Assembly (NCBI RefSeq): GCF_001693385.1
Contig: NZ_CP016428.1
Location: forward strand, 682,001-746,000
Source: Bradyrhizobium icense
GTDB lineage: Bacteria; Pseudomonadota; Alphaproteobacteria; Rhizobiales; Xanthobacteraceae
Length of the DNA stretch: 64,000 nt
Direction: 5' to 3'
Shown one piece after another: positions 1 through 8,211 of the stretch. Every line of letters starts with the position of its first letter. Within the stretch, counting starts at the first letter, position 1. The notes under the pieces are model-generated. The model made no database searches. It saw only the letters and a program-made list of their open reading frames with translations, and was not told the origin of the DNA. The position numbers and the translations under genes are program-made.

Positions 1-558
1 TCGTTGCTGAACCGCTGAACTTAGGGATTGATCGCCAGTTATTTTTGGAGCGTACGAGGAAAGATAGCCTCCCCCTCCAACAAAAAACTTCATAAGCAAG
101 CTGCTGTTCGACGACGGTTGTTCTGGGACGCATTGATTTTTGACGCAGCTCAAGCCTGCAGTGCAGTAACCTGATCCGCAGGGAGCTGCCCCTATGGGTA
201 GGCAACCATTTCGGGTGCACTTATTTCCAGAAGGGCAAGCGAATCTTCCGCAGTCGACGGCATCACTCATTATGCACGTGCCGTTTCGGGCGCACTTTGT
301 CCCCGCCTGACAATATCCAGCACCACATCGTGTGCTACCAGGTGGAATTTGTGTTTGTTGTCGGTTTTGTTGCTGGCACCCAGAATTTAGGCCAGCAAAT
401 GAGCCATCCGGGCACTGGCACATCGTACCCCCGCCGCCGGCCACCGGGGTGCTGCCAGCAGGACACTGAAACTGAGCCAAGCTCCAATCTATCCCTGCAA
501 ATACAAGGAGAGCAGCGATCGGCAAGACACGCAGAAAGAAACGACGCGTCAGTCGCAT
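1..558 (-). CDS. Cysteine-rich secreted protein, cut by the left window edge
   Basis: The minus strand is open from an ATG at 558 down to base 1 with no stop, so the 3' end lies outside the window. Residues 1-28 form a Sec signal: a basic n-region (RLTRRFFLR), a hydrophobic core (LPIAALLVFAG) and a likely cut after SLA. The mature part is rich in Cys, Gly and Gln and carries three spaced repeats of the form C-x2-G-x2-C-x2-N-x-C (CQAGTKCARNGTC, CPSGNKCTRNGC, CTAGLSCVKNQC). Such spacing suggests disulfide-bonded extracellular knots. No named family was recognised. It resembles the other exported proteins of this island in having a signal peptide but no membrane domain. Confidence 0.75.
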   Translation of the reverse strand, partial: MRLTRRFFLRVLPIAALLVFAGIDWSLAQFQCPAGSTPVAGGGGTMCQCPDGSFAGLNSGCQQQNRQQTQIPPGSTRCGAGYCQAGTKCARNGTCIMSDAVDCGRFACPSGNKCTRNGCLPIGAAPCGSGYCTAGLSCVKNQCVPEQPSSNSSLLMKFFVGGGGYLSSYAPKITGDQSLSSAVQQR

Positions 559-727
559 CACTAGCCTCGTACCCTTGGCCGCGACGGTAGCATTTGTAGC
601 ACGTGATAAGCTAACCCGAAAGGGTCAGCGCGCTCCTTGATACTGTGTCCATGGGCTTGACCTAAGGGTGCCGAACGGATTCCTCAACCATGAGCGCAGA
701 CGTGAGGTTACGCCAAATTGGCAAATA

Positions 728-1918
728 CTATTGGGTGCGCGGAGGCGAGCTAGCAGGGTCAAGTGTGACGGCGCTGAATGGCTTTGACGGCGTTCCATCG
801 ATCATAAGCTTCAGGTAGACGCGGTAATTCGGCAGCTGCAGAAGATCCACCTCCTCGAACTTCCCGTGAAATTCACGAGCGAGGTACGGAGCGTCCTCGA
901 CGCCAAGTCGGAATGAGATGATGGACCCCGCGTTGCCCAAAACTGCATGGCGCACGTCAGGTTCAAGCTGGTTTAGATATTGGTGGGCTACCGTGAAGCC
1001 AACGCGGTACTTGCGGAGCTCTGAGAGCATGTTCGCCAAAGCCAGAGTGGTAAAGCTCTGGAACTCGTCGATGTAGACGAAGAAGTCCCGACGCTCAGCT
1101 GCGGGGCTGTCTGCTCGACTGAACGCGGCAAGCCCGATTGTCGTGACGAGCAGTCCACCGAGCAAAGAGGAGCTATCTTCGCCGATGTGTCCCTTGGCCA
1201 GGTTCACGAGGAGAACTTGGCCTTGGTCCATGATCCGGCGGATGTGCAAGTCTCTTGCTGGTGCCGTTAGTATCCGGTCGAGCAGTGGGTCCGCCAGAAA
1301 GGCTCCGACCTTGTTTTGGATCGGTGCGGTGCCGTCGGCACGATAGCCGAACGAGAACCGCTCAAATTCCTTGAGTAGGAACGTCCGGACAGTCTCGTTG
1401 CGGAGCGAATGCGCTATTCTCTTGCGATACCCGTTGTCGGAGAAGACACGCAATACGTCGTGGAGCGTCGCGTCGGGCTGCTCCAAGAGGGCCATAAGGA
1501 CGTTGCGCAGAATATGCTCCATGCGCACGCCCCATGCGTCCGGCCACATTTTCTTAAATACATCCATCATGCCGGAAGCGGCGAGGGCGATCCGATCTTC
1601 GCTGACGTGACGCAGAGGGTTGTACCCATACGGCTGGGTTGGGTCAGTCGCGTCCAGATAGATCAACCTATCCCTATGCGACGCCGGGACGTGTGCAGCA
1701 ACCCGACTGACAAGATCTCCGTGCGGATCAATAAGCGCAAAGCCATTCCCGCGTTCCAAATCCTGAAGCGCCATAGTTTCAATCAGGGTGGATTTGCCAG
1801 TGCCGGTCTTCCCAATGACGTAGATATGCAAAAAGCGATCTTCGTCCTTGATGCCAAAGACGCGATCATCGCTGCGGAAGTCGACACTGGCAAAACGTAA
1901 GACGTGACCTGAGTCCAT
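728..1918 (-). CDS. VirD4/TraD-like DNA-transfer ATPase (TraM-recognition/DUF87 type)
   Basis: This is a 396-residue P-loop ATPase of the HerA/VirD4 superfamily. It has Walker A GKTGTGKST at residues 36-44, an IDPHGD motif near 63-68 and Walker B VYIDEFQ at 281-287, followed by the Q-containing AHQYLNQL segment. Family members couple ATP hydrolysis to pumping of DNA into type IV secretion channels. The usual N-terminal transmembrane anchor is absent; an in-frame TAG lies just upstream of the ATG, so this start is the first available. No relaxase or VirB genes are visible nearby, so it may be a remnant of a conjugative module or may serve a different DNA-handling role. Family call is secure, role is inferred. 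Confidence 0.85.
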   Translation of the reverse strand: MDSGHVLRFASVDFRSDDRVFGIKDEDRFLHIYVIGKTGTGKSTLIETMALQDLERGNGFALIDPHGDLVSRVAAHVPASHRDRLIYLDATDPTQPYGYNPLRHVSEDRIALAASGMMDVFKKMWPDAWGVRMEHILRNVLMALLEQPDATLHDVLRVFSDNGYRKRIAHSLRNETVRTFLLKEFERFSFGYRADGTAPIQNKVGAFLADPLLDRILTAPARDLHIRRIMDQGQVLLVNLAKGHIGEDSSSLLGGLLVTTIGLAAFSRADSPAAERRDFFVYIDEFQSFTTLALANMLSELRKYRVGFTVAHQYLNQLEPDVRHAVLGNAGSIISFRLGVEDAPYLAREFHGKFEEVDLLQLPNYRVYLKLMIDGTPSKPFSAVTLDPASSPPRTQ

Positions 1919-2019
1919 ATCAGGTGAGCACTATCTCTTTGATCGGTCACACACACGAGGATTGGAGTTTTGCCGTAAGGACGGCATCCGCACCCGATTA
2001 TGCCGGATGGCCCCCGCTT

Positions 2020-2733
2020 CTATTGTGTGTTGGATGAAGTCGTCGCTGTGCCTGTAGAAGTAGTTGTCGGCGAATTGGTCTCGGCGGGATCGGACGTTGT
2101 TGTGATTGTCGAAGAGTTGTCGGGCGGAGTGCCTGACGCAGAAGTGGACTCGCCGGACACTGCAGGCGTTGAGGTCGAACTGACGAATGGAGGTCGTTTC
2201 TCAATATACGAACCATTCGGTTGCATCGCATATTGGCCTTCTTCAAGATCGCCGCTGGAAGTATCATACAAATAACTGCCGGTCGAATGCACCCACGTGA
2301 GACCCTCATGCGTCGGAATTGGCGCATTCGGTTCGGCTATATGAGCGTGGATCTCGGGATCTCCGGGATACGATGTAACGGTCGCACCGTCCGTAAAGTA
2401 ATCTGTGTACTTCGTGCCGATGATGTGGACTTCCGTCAGGCCTTCAGGCGGAGGCTCCACGAGCGTTTCCGAAGCCGCCTCTGGAGATGATGCTGGCGTT
2501 GCAATTATGTCTGCATCGTCAGACGGAAGTTCTTCGGTGGCATCGGGCGCGGTGCCAGCGACCGTTTCTGCAGGAGCTTCCTCCGCAGTTGCTGGCTCAG
2601 AGGTGATCGCGACAGTTTCAGTGGATGTTGCGTCAACCTGCGCCAAGGCAGGTTTGACGACTATAAGTCCGACTGTAAGCACGCTGACAATGAGAATGCT
2701 GAATCCTGCAAATGCGATTACGCTCAGTTTCAT
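2020..2733 (-). CDS. Exported Ser/Thr/Ala/Pro-rich protein
   Basis: The 237-residue product begins with a signal or anchor helix (residues 5-31, ending KPALAQ). Then come a long acidic low-complexity region rich in Ala, Thr, Glu and Pro (about 32-95) and a central segment of normal complexity (about 96-185, containing HIIGTKYTDYFTDG and GLTWVHSTGSYLYD). The C-terminus is a Ser/Thr-rich tail. It probably sits outside the cytoplasmic membrane. It lies about 100 bp upstream of, and codirectional with, the VirD4-like gene. The Thr/Ser-rich style matches the Rhs proteins of the same island. No family was recognised and no good ribosome-binding site is seen. Confidence 0.6.
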   Translation of the reverse strand: MKLSVIAFAGFSILIVSVLTVGLIVVKPALAQVDATSTETVAITSEPATAEEAPAETVAGTAPDATEELPSDDADIIATPASSPEAASETLVEPPPEGLTEVHIIGTKYTDYFTDGATVTSYPGDPEIHAHIAEPNAPIPTHEGLTWVHSTGSYLYDTSSGDLEEGQYAMQPNGSYIEKRPPFVSSTSTPAVSGESTSASGTPPDNSSTITTTSDPAETNSPTTTSTGTATTSSNTQ

Positions 2734-3019
2734 GCATTCAGTGTACTACCCAATTTCCAATTCGTTGATGGACATGGGGATAGCGTGAGCGTTCGCCCAC
2801 CGACGTGCGTCCCTCCTTTTGGTTCAGCGGTATAGAATCATCAACTGCACCGGATCCAAGACCGCCCGGTGCCGTCGCCATTGCGACATATCACTCGCGG
2901 ATTAGGGCAGCGCATCTGTCTTGAAATGTGCAACCATCGGGCTAGGCTCGAAACGTTGCCGGAAAATTGGTCACAACCCATCATTATTTAGCGCCCTATC
3001 AGCATAGGGGAAAATTGCC

Positions 3020-4084
3020 ATGCGCAAGCCATTGCTTCTCTCTATCGCGGCGTTTGCCTGGGCCAGCCACTCGATCGCCCAAGAGAACTGTGTCGAACTG
3101 GCCAAGACCATAGGCATCAATTACTCCAAATCTCTCGACGTCGATCAACAGCGAACGGTCGCGAAGGCTGATCTTTGCTCTGAGAGCTATTCCAAAGCTT
3201 CAAGCTCCAAACAGGCACAGCTTCAGGCGTCTTACAAATTATTTTCTGGAAGCGGTTCAGCGGCAGCCGCTGAAGTCCAGGAAGCACAAAGTAGACACTG
3301 CGAGAATCGTTATGGTGAATATTGGCGGAACCAAATAAGCAGCGGCGAGGCACGCACCGTCTCCAACGAAGGAGCCGCGGTCATAAGTACCTGCCTGTCA
3401 ATGGCGGCAGATTCGCTCCATCCCACGCTCGACATTGCTAACGAGGGGCGCGAAGTCACGATGGCGATACAGTACAAGCCAACGATACAATCGGAGATCC
3501 AAATAACGTTGTTCGGACCCATGGACCTGGAAGAGAATAAGTGCTCCGTCACAAAGCAGAAGGGCGTAATCAAGCTATCTCAACCGGCCGATGTTTCTCA
3601 GGTGCTCAAACCAACAGAAAGTATCACTATTTCATGCACTAGACCGTCTCACCCCTCCCAACAAAATGGTGTGTCTTACAATTGCACAAAAGAGACGATC
3701 TTTAACATCGCAACGTCTGGGCCGGTTAAAGCCATCAAAGTCCCGCGTGTATGTTCAGAAACAATACAAGAAAGCCGAGCCGACAAAATCGAGAATAGAG
3801 TACAGGTGTTGGGCGCTCAGATGGCAACGTTGCAGGCGAGCCTGAAGGCACTTGCAGGAGTGACGGCGATCCAAAATGAGTGCGGTCGAAACGCTGACAA
3901 TCAAATAAATTGCAATGCCAAATGCTCGGACAACGAGAGAGTGGTATCTGGCATGTGCACCGTCTTGCAGGGCGGCGGGAACATTCAGAATTTTGGTCTG
4001 AGTCCGTCAACCAACGAATGGCACTGTTTGTGGAGCGGTAATACTACTCGCGGGCGGACAGTCGCATTTTGTGCCCCGCGATGA
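3020..4084 (+). CDS. Secreted protein of unknown function with coiled-coil and Cys-rich C-terminus
   Basis: The 354-residue product starts with a clear signal peptide (MRKPLLLSIAAFAWASHSIA, cut before QENC). A GGGG element about 9 bases upstream of the ATG supports the start. The mature part has an alpha-helical N-terminal half with two Cys, a beta-rich middle and a helical stretch around residues 255-280 (VQVLGAQMATLQASLKAL). The end is Cys-rich (CGRNADNQINCNAKC and onward). The layout (signal peptide, Cys, CLS/CLR motif before a beta-rich part) loosely recalls the exported product of 6183-7223, but alignment is too weak to call them paralogs with confidence. Function unknown. Confidence 0.7.
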   Translation: MRKPLLLSIAAFAWASHSIAQENCVELAKTIGINYSKSLDVDQQRTVAKADLCSESYSKASSSKQAQLQASYKLFSGSGSAAAAEVQEAQSRHCENRYGEYWRNQISSGEARTVSNEGAAVISTCLSMAADSLHPTLDIANEGREVTMAIQYKPTIQSEIQITLFGPMDLEENKCSVTKQKGVIKLSQPADVSQVLKPTESITISCTRPSHPSQQNGVSYNCTKETIFNIATSGPVKAIKVPRVCSETIQESRADKIENRVQVLGAQMATLQASLKALAGVTAIQNECGRNADNQINCNAKCSDNERVVSGMCTVLQGGGNIQNFGLSPSTNEWHCLWSGNTTRGRTVAFCAPR

Positions 4085-4553
4085 ATTTGTTGTGTCTCCG
4101 CAGAAATGACGCCGGTTGCTGCAGAAGCTCGTCGCGCCCTCTGACGTACGCAGCGAACGCCGATGCACAGTGACGCGCGAAATGTTTTTGAGAAATTGTT
4201 GCCGTTGGCCTCGATCCAAAAGTTGCGAAAGATGAAGGCTCGAAGCGGACATCCAAGCCGAGAGTTCTTGCTCAGATAGCGCGAATGAGTTCGGTACGCT
4301 GCTCGCGCGTCACGGCTTGCCCCTGACACGCTCAAGCATGCCGCCGTGCTCGCGGCCGTCAAGGACGCTGCGCGCCGCTCTCGCGGTGGCTGCCACAGGC
4401 GGCTCATCCTTGACGGCCGCTGTGCGCGACAGCAAGCACCGCGTGCAGGTCGGGACGGAAGGATGGTTCCAGTCGAACAAAAGGATATCACACGAAAGGA
4501 AACAGGTGCTCGACAGCAAGAGGTGGGCTGATTTTTTGCCCGCTGGGGAGCGT
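4085..4553. other. Non-coding stretch with a long inverted repeat
   Basis: No convincing gene is visible on either strand; the open frames here lack signal sequences, recognisable motifs and ribosome-binding sites. The only structure seen is the inverted repeat at 4352-4420. Confidence 0.5.
4352..4420. repeat. 14-bp perfect inverted repeat with 41-base spacer
   Basis: GCGGCCGTCAAGGA at 4352-4365 is the exact reverse complement of TCCTTGACGGCCGC at 4407-4420. The spacer itself is GC-rich and could form a smaller hairpin. There is no U-tract, so it is not a standard terminator. It could be a recombination site, a structured RNA or an end of a degraded element. Confidence 0.7.
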
Positions 4554-4754
4554 TCAATGCGCGCCTCGATGCTTTTTGTGCCGTTCGTACAGCGCTCGTC
4601 CGATAACTTTGTTCACTGGTTTCGGTCTATCCACGTCAGGAACGTAACCGATGCAGCGGCAGACTTGATGTAAGCTGCGCCCGCGCAATCGCGTTATCTT
4701 CCACTCATGATGTGAGCCGGAGTGCGCGCAGTTTTTGCACAGGGGCATATTCAT
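4554..4754 (-). CDS. Small zinc-ribbon-like protein
   Basis: A 66-residue reading frame beginning MNMPLCKNCAHSGSHHEW, with a second Cys pair (VCRC) about 20 residues later. The CxxC...CxC arrangement with interspersed His suggests one small zinc-binding fold at residues 5-34; the C-terminal half is basic and may be unstructured. It starts 12 bases after the stop of another tiny Cys-containing frame (4767-4859), so the two could be cotranscribed. Translation is not certain: no strong ribosome-binding site is seen. Confidence 0.4.
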   Translation of the reverse strand: MNMPLCKNCAHSGSHHEWKITRLRGRSLHQVCRCIGYVPDVDRPKPVNKVIGRALYERHKKHRGAH

Positions 4755-4766
4755 GCGCTAAACGTT

Positions 4767-4859
4767 TTACGCTTCTAATTCTTCCGCTGAAACTTCGTCT
4801 TGCGGCTCGTCATCAATCTCATGCTCGTTGCCGCAACCTGCGCAAATGCATTTTTCCAT
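4767..4859 (-). CDS. Tiny 30-residue CxCxxC protein
   Basis: The minus-strand frame reads MEKCICAGCGNEH followed by an acidic tail ending EELEA. The CxCxxC cluster at residues 4-9 could bind one metal, perhaps as half of a zinc site. It lies 12 bases upstream of the zinc-ribbon-like frame at 4554-4754, which is the main support for its being a gene. No clear ribosome-binding site. Confidence 0.3.
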   Translation of the reverse strand: MEKCICAGCGNEHEIDDEPQDEVSAEELEA

Positions 4860-5071
4860 GATTGAGTTGATTAGTTGATAATTCGTGATGAGTACGGGAG
4901 AGGCGGCGGTGCGGAATCCGCAACTGGCGACGCGTCTTCGACCATGCTTTCCAAAATTAAGCTACGCCTCTCACGTGCTTACCACGTTCCATCTGTATTC
5001 ATTGTCTCACAAACATGCTTGCTTGCAAGTAAGCTATTAGGCGCGACGATATTCAGCGTGTTCCGTCAAGT

Positions 5072-5272
5072 CTACGCCTTCCGAGTTCGGCTTCTGCCGC
5101 CCTTTCGTCCTGCGAGCGATGCAATTTGTTTGCGGCGTTCGGGAGACAGTTTGGCAGCACGCGCTTTTCCTGCTGCCGATGCGATCTGCTTGCGGCGTTC
5201 TGCGGACAGGCTGAGAGAGCGCGTATTTCCGCCCATTCTTGCAAATTCTGTAATCGTAAGTCGCTTCTTCAC
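5072..5272 (-). CDS. Small basic helical-repeat protein
   Basis: This 66-residue product starts at GTG. It contains two copies of an LS-(A/P)-ERRKQIAS-x-AG unit (residues about 22-34 and 41-54) after an N-terminal TITEFARMGG segment, and it ends in a basic GGRSRTRKA tail. The repeats suggest two short amphipathic helices and a nucleic-acid-binding or KGG-like small protein. Similar small ORFs are common in bacterial accessory regions, but I cannot name the family. No neighbour indicates a role. Confidence 0.45.
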   Translation of the reverse strand: MKKRLTITEFARMGGNTRSLSLSAERRKQIASAAGKARAAKLSPERRKQIASLAGRKGGRSRTRKA

Positions 5273-5868
5273 GCCGCAATCATATCATGACCGGCGTTTT
5301 CCCCTTTCTTCTTATAGGAATAGCCGTAGGAAACACGCACCAAGGAACACAATGAGCTAGCTCGCTAGTAACGCGGTGCGTCCCTTACACTGGAGACAGC
5401 GAATAAGCGTAAGTAACAACGGAAGCTGAGGTAAGAAGTAACGAGTGTGTGGAACAACCGGGAACGCGGAAGGCCGTTTTTCGCGCGATCGACTCGCAGC
5501 AAGTCCAAGGTGGCCGAAACAGTACGTAAATGAGCCACCTTTCATAGCGGGCCGCGTCAGCGCGAGAAGGTTTGAGTGTTGTCCCGTATACTCGGCCAGG
5601 CGCTCTGAGATTCGCGTACGGCAGAACTCGGAAGGCGGAACGCATAACGCGACGCCCGAGAGTGGGCTATCGGACGCGAGCGAAGCGAGTGTACGACTAG
5701 CACACCTCAGGGTGTTCGTTATGCGGGTGGACAGACGCACGTGGGACTATCGGACAGCTGTGCTGTACGATAGGACCGCGGGCGACCGCTGAATGGCAGA
5801 ACATGATCAACGAACTCGGCACCGCGCGTCAGCGTACGGCAGAAGAAACAAGCAAACTACGGAACACG
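5273..5868. other. Non-coding stretch upstream of direct repeat A
   Basis: Open frames exist on both strands, but none shows a signal peptide, motif or credible start. The phrase CTATCGGAC recurs near 5669 and 5747. I see no RNA gene. Confidence 0.4.
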
Positions 5869-6110
5869 AATCCAACTACCAAGAACAACCCGTTCCTCGG
5901 GTCCGCCACCTCGGGGGTCCGACGATCGCAGATTGAAGACAAAAAGAAAAACAAACAACAAACCACAACGTCGTGCTGGAAATGGTGGTGAGAGCGGAGC
6001 GGGCAAGTCGCTGATGCGTGTGGCTATTCCGCTTCTCCACCCCTAGAGTGTCGGCCTAGACACAGTATGAAGGGGTGTGCCTAGGGATGTCTCTAGGGGG
6101 AGCTGCGGCG
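5869..6110 (+). repeat. Direct repeat copy A (partner at 18571-18821)
   Basis: About 240 bases align along their whole length with 18571-18821 in the same orientation. Shared blocks include AAGAACAACCCGTTC, a small ACCCG/CGGGT hairpin, an A-rich GAAAAACAAACAAC-type tract, CAACGTCGTG, TGGCTATTCCG and a terminal GAAGGGGTGT plus repeated CTAGGG. The copies differ at many positions, so duplication is old. This copy ends about 70 bases beyond the stop of the exported-protein gene 6183-7223; copy B ends about 30 bases beyond the stop of 18850-19275. Confidence 0.85.
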
Positions 6111-6182
6111 TTACAGATGCCGCCTAATCATTGGCACCAGGATCATTCCACTCCGGTACTCGTCGCGCCGTGCCGGGTTGGA

Positions 6183-7223
6183 TCAGCGCTTAGGAATTTG
6201 GCCGCGCTTGCAAGCGTCATTCAAATAGTCGGGCTTCTTGGCAAATGATGACTCCTGTTGTCCCAACGGCACTTTCGCGATTACAGCCACAGTTAAGTAA
6301 CCACATACGTGTATGCTTGCCTCTTGTGCTCCTAGACTTTGTTGGCCATTCAGGCATGCCTTCTGCGGAGTATACATGCCTGGAGAGAAGACTTGCTTGC
6401 CGCCCCAGACATTGTGCTGGATGTCCTCCCAAATCATCGATCCAGGGACAATCACCGCATCATCCCTATTATCCAATTCAACGCACACCGGCTTCGGATC
6501 GTAACAGTTCAGGCAGTTGCCTGATTTGGAGTACGTGACCTCTCTGGAGAATCGCAGCTCTTGTCTAAATTTCACTGGCGACCTTGCTGGTATATTGATC
6601 TCTGCAGCGCCTTTCGCGCCGACATGTGCGATGAAGGTGAAAGGATCATCTAAGCTTCGCTTTATCGGAAAGATCTTTGCTCCTCCAGGCTCCATGTCAA
6701 ACTTTGAAGGCGGTGATGCGAATGTGGCACCCTGAATCTCGACCGATGCTGGTATTTTCTCTGAGGTAACAAACGACCTTAGCTCCAAACGCATTGTCAC
6801 GTTTTCCGAAGTCATAATGTTATCGGATGGAATCAAGAAAACGTGCTGGTCCGAACTCCGTAAGCAATCGGAATAGGCTTGAACGGCATTCTTAGAGAGA
6901 ACTCCGGAAGCGAACCATCTCTTATCGCTTGCTTTCAGATCAAGATTGAATTTCTCGATAAGAGCGCTGTTGAAGGCCGCCTTTTGCGTTTCGGACACAT
7001 TAAATACATCTGGCACGATAAAGCTGCCGGACGAACTTCGAGACGAAGCCGCTCGACTCTCTTTCGATTGAGATTGCTGAACTGCGAGCGATTGGTTCAC
7101 GGCTGCTAATGCAGTGTCTTGAACTAGGATCTTGGCCGGGTCGCATTCGACCGCGGCGGCGGATGTAACTGAGAAGAGTGTCGCGCAGACAATTGATGCA
7201 TGCGGAAGAAATAGCTGCCCCAT
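6183..7223 (-). CDS. Secreted protein of unknown function
   Basis: Taking the ATG at 7223, the product is 346 residues with signal peptide MGQLFLPHASIVCATLFSV and a cut near SAAA-VEC. A frame extension to 7268 adds 15 residues that would bury the signal, and an AAAGG element lies upstream of 7223, so the inner start is preferred. The N-terminal third is Ser/Gln-rich (SRAASSRSSSGSF). The middle is predicted beta-rich, and the C-terminal part contains a CLNCYDPKPVC Cys cluster and further Cys. Probably periplasmic or extracellular. Compare 3020-4084, which has a similar plan. No family recognised. Confidence 0.7.
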   Translation of the reverse strand: MGQLFLPHASIVCATLFSVTSAAAVECDPAKILVQDTALAAVNQSLAVQQSQSKESRAASSRSSSGSFIVPDVFNVSETQKAAFNSALIEKFNLDLKASDKRWFASGVLSKNAVQAYSDCLRSSDQHVFLIPSDNIMTSENVTMRLELRSFVTSEKIPASVEIQGATFASPPSKFDMEPGGAKIFPIKRSLDDPFTFIAHVGAKGAAEINIPARSPVKFRQELRFSREVTYSKSGNCLNCYDPKPVCVELDNRDDAVIVPGSMIWEDIQHNVWGGKQVFSPGMYTPQKACLNGQQSLGAQEASIHVCGYLTVAVIAKVPLGQQESSFAKKPDYLNDACKRGQIPKR

Positions 7224-7326
7224 TTCGAATCTGCCTTTTGAGTACTGAATAATGCCAGCAGGATGCATTCTAGTTCCTGCTTATGCAAGCGGTTCGTCAC
7301 CTGCTGCTCAACAGAGTGCGTGGTCA

Positions 7327-7334
7327 ACACTTTC
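7327..7334. repeat. IS66 target-site duplication, left copy
   Basis: ACACTTTC directly abuts the left end of the insertion and recurs exactly at 9884-9891 on the right side. Eight bases is the usual duplication length for the IS66 family. Confidence 0.95.
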
Positions 7335-7357
7335 GTCTCCCTCCGGTGACGGCCGCC
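7335..7357 (+). repeat. IS66 left terminal inverted repeat
   Basis: Begins immediately after the left ACACTTTC and matches the complement of the right end over TCCGGTGA-x-G-x-CCGC. The outermost six bases (GTCTCC) differ from the right end (GTAAGC). Confidence 0.88.
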
Positions 7358-7393
7358 TTGTCGAGTTAAGTCGAGTGCTGTGTAACAGTCCTT

Positions 7394-7756
7394 ATGGACA
7401 GCAATAAGTGCAGTGCTCAGATTGAACGGTTCGAGATTGTTGAGACTGGTCGGCGTCGTCGCTGGACCGATGATGAGAAGCTCAAGATCGTTTTGGAGAG
7501 TTTGCAGACACCGCGCGCCGTCTCATCGACAGCTCGGCGATATGGAATCTCGCGCTCGCTGCTGTTGACTTGGCGGCGATCGTTTGGGACCCGGGCGAGC
7601 GGTAATGAACAGCCTCAGCCCGGCTTTGTGCCGGCGATGGTGATGCCGGACCCACCTCCAGCGCGGTCGACCGTTTTGGCGACGCCGGCGAGCGGACGCA
7701 TGGAGATTGTCGTCGGCAAGGCTTGTCGAGTGATCGTGGACGCGGCGTTGATATGA
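7394..7756 (+). CDS. tnpA: IS66 TnpA accessory protein
   Basis: The 120-residue first gene of the IS66 trio. Residues about 20-62 form a helix-turn-helix of the transposase-8/IS3-orfA type (RRRWTDDEKLKIVLESL, then ARRYGISRSLLLTWRR), expected to bind the element ends. The C-terminal part is variable. It overlaps no other gene and is followed 37 bases later by tnpB. In this family TnpA and TnpB are needed for full transposition, with TnpC as the DDE enzyme. Confidence 0.93.
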   Translation: MDSNKCSAQIERFEIVETGRRRRWTDDEKLKIVLESLQTPRAVSSTARRYGISRSLLLTWRRSFGTRASGNEQPQPGFVPAMVMPDPPPARSTVLATPASGRMEIVVGKACRVIVDAALI

Positions 7757-7793
7757 CCGCGTTGTCTCGAGTGTTGGACCTTCTGGAGCAGCG

Positions 7794-8141
7794 ATGATCC
7801 CGATCGCAGCAGGCGCGAGAATCTGGATCGCGACTGGTCACACTGACATGCGCAAAGGCATGCAGGGCCTGGCGTTGCTGGTGCAGGAGGGCCTTGGGCG
7901 AGATCCTTTTGCCGGCGACATCTTTGTGTTCCGTGGTCGCGCCGGCACGCTGATCAAGGCGCTTTGGCACGACGGGGTTGGACTGTCGCTCTACGCCAAG
8001 CGGCTGGACCGTGGCCGCTTCATCTGGCCGGCGACGGTGGACGGCGTGGTGTCGCTGACCGCAGCTCAGATGGGCTATTTGCTGGAGGCGATCGACTGGC
8101 GCAACCCTCAACACAGCTGGCGGCCGCAGAGCGCGGGATAG
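7794..8141 (+). CDS. tnpB: IS66 Orf2 family protein TnpB
   Basis: The 115-residue product is typical in length and sequence for the IS66 orf2 family, with the hallmark segments WIATGHTDMRKGMQGLALLV and FRGRAGTLIKALWHDGVGL and a C-terminal LEAIDWRNPQ. Its biochemical role in transposition is not well defined. It starts at the ATG after AGCAGCG and lies between tnpA and tnpC in the same direction. No truncation relative to the family is apparent. Confidence 0.95.
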   Translation: MIPIAAGARIWIATGHTDMRKGMQGLALLVQEGLGRDPFAGDIFVFRGRAGTLIKALWHDGVGLSLYAKRLDRGRFIWPATVDGVVSLTAAQMGYLLEAIDWRNPQHSWRPQSAG

Positions 8142-8211
8142 GTTGCGCAAAAATCCCGTGAGATTGCAAAAAACCCGCGCCAAATCGCAGCTTTTGTGAT
8201 TCCATCAGGGC

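Noticed and set aside
297..590. A 97-residue plus-strand frame
   Set aside because: It is antisense to the Cys-rich secreted gene, which has a signal peptide and regular Cys repeats.
1965..1990. Possible terminator GCCGT-AAGG-ACGGC
   Set aside because: The stem is only five pairs and no U-tract follows on either strand.
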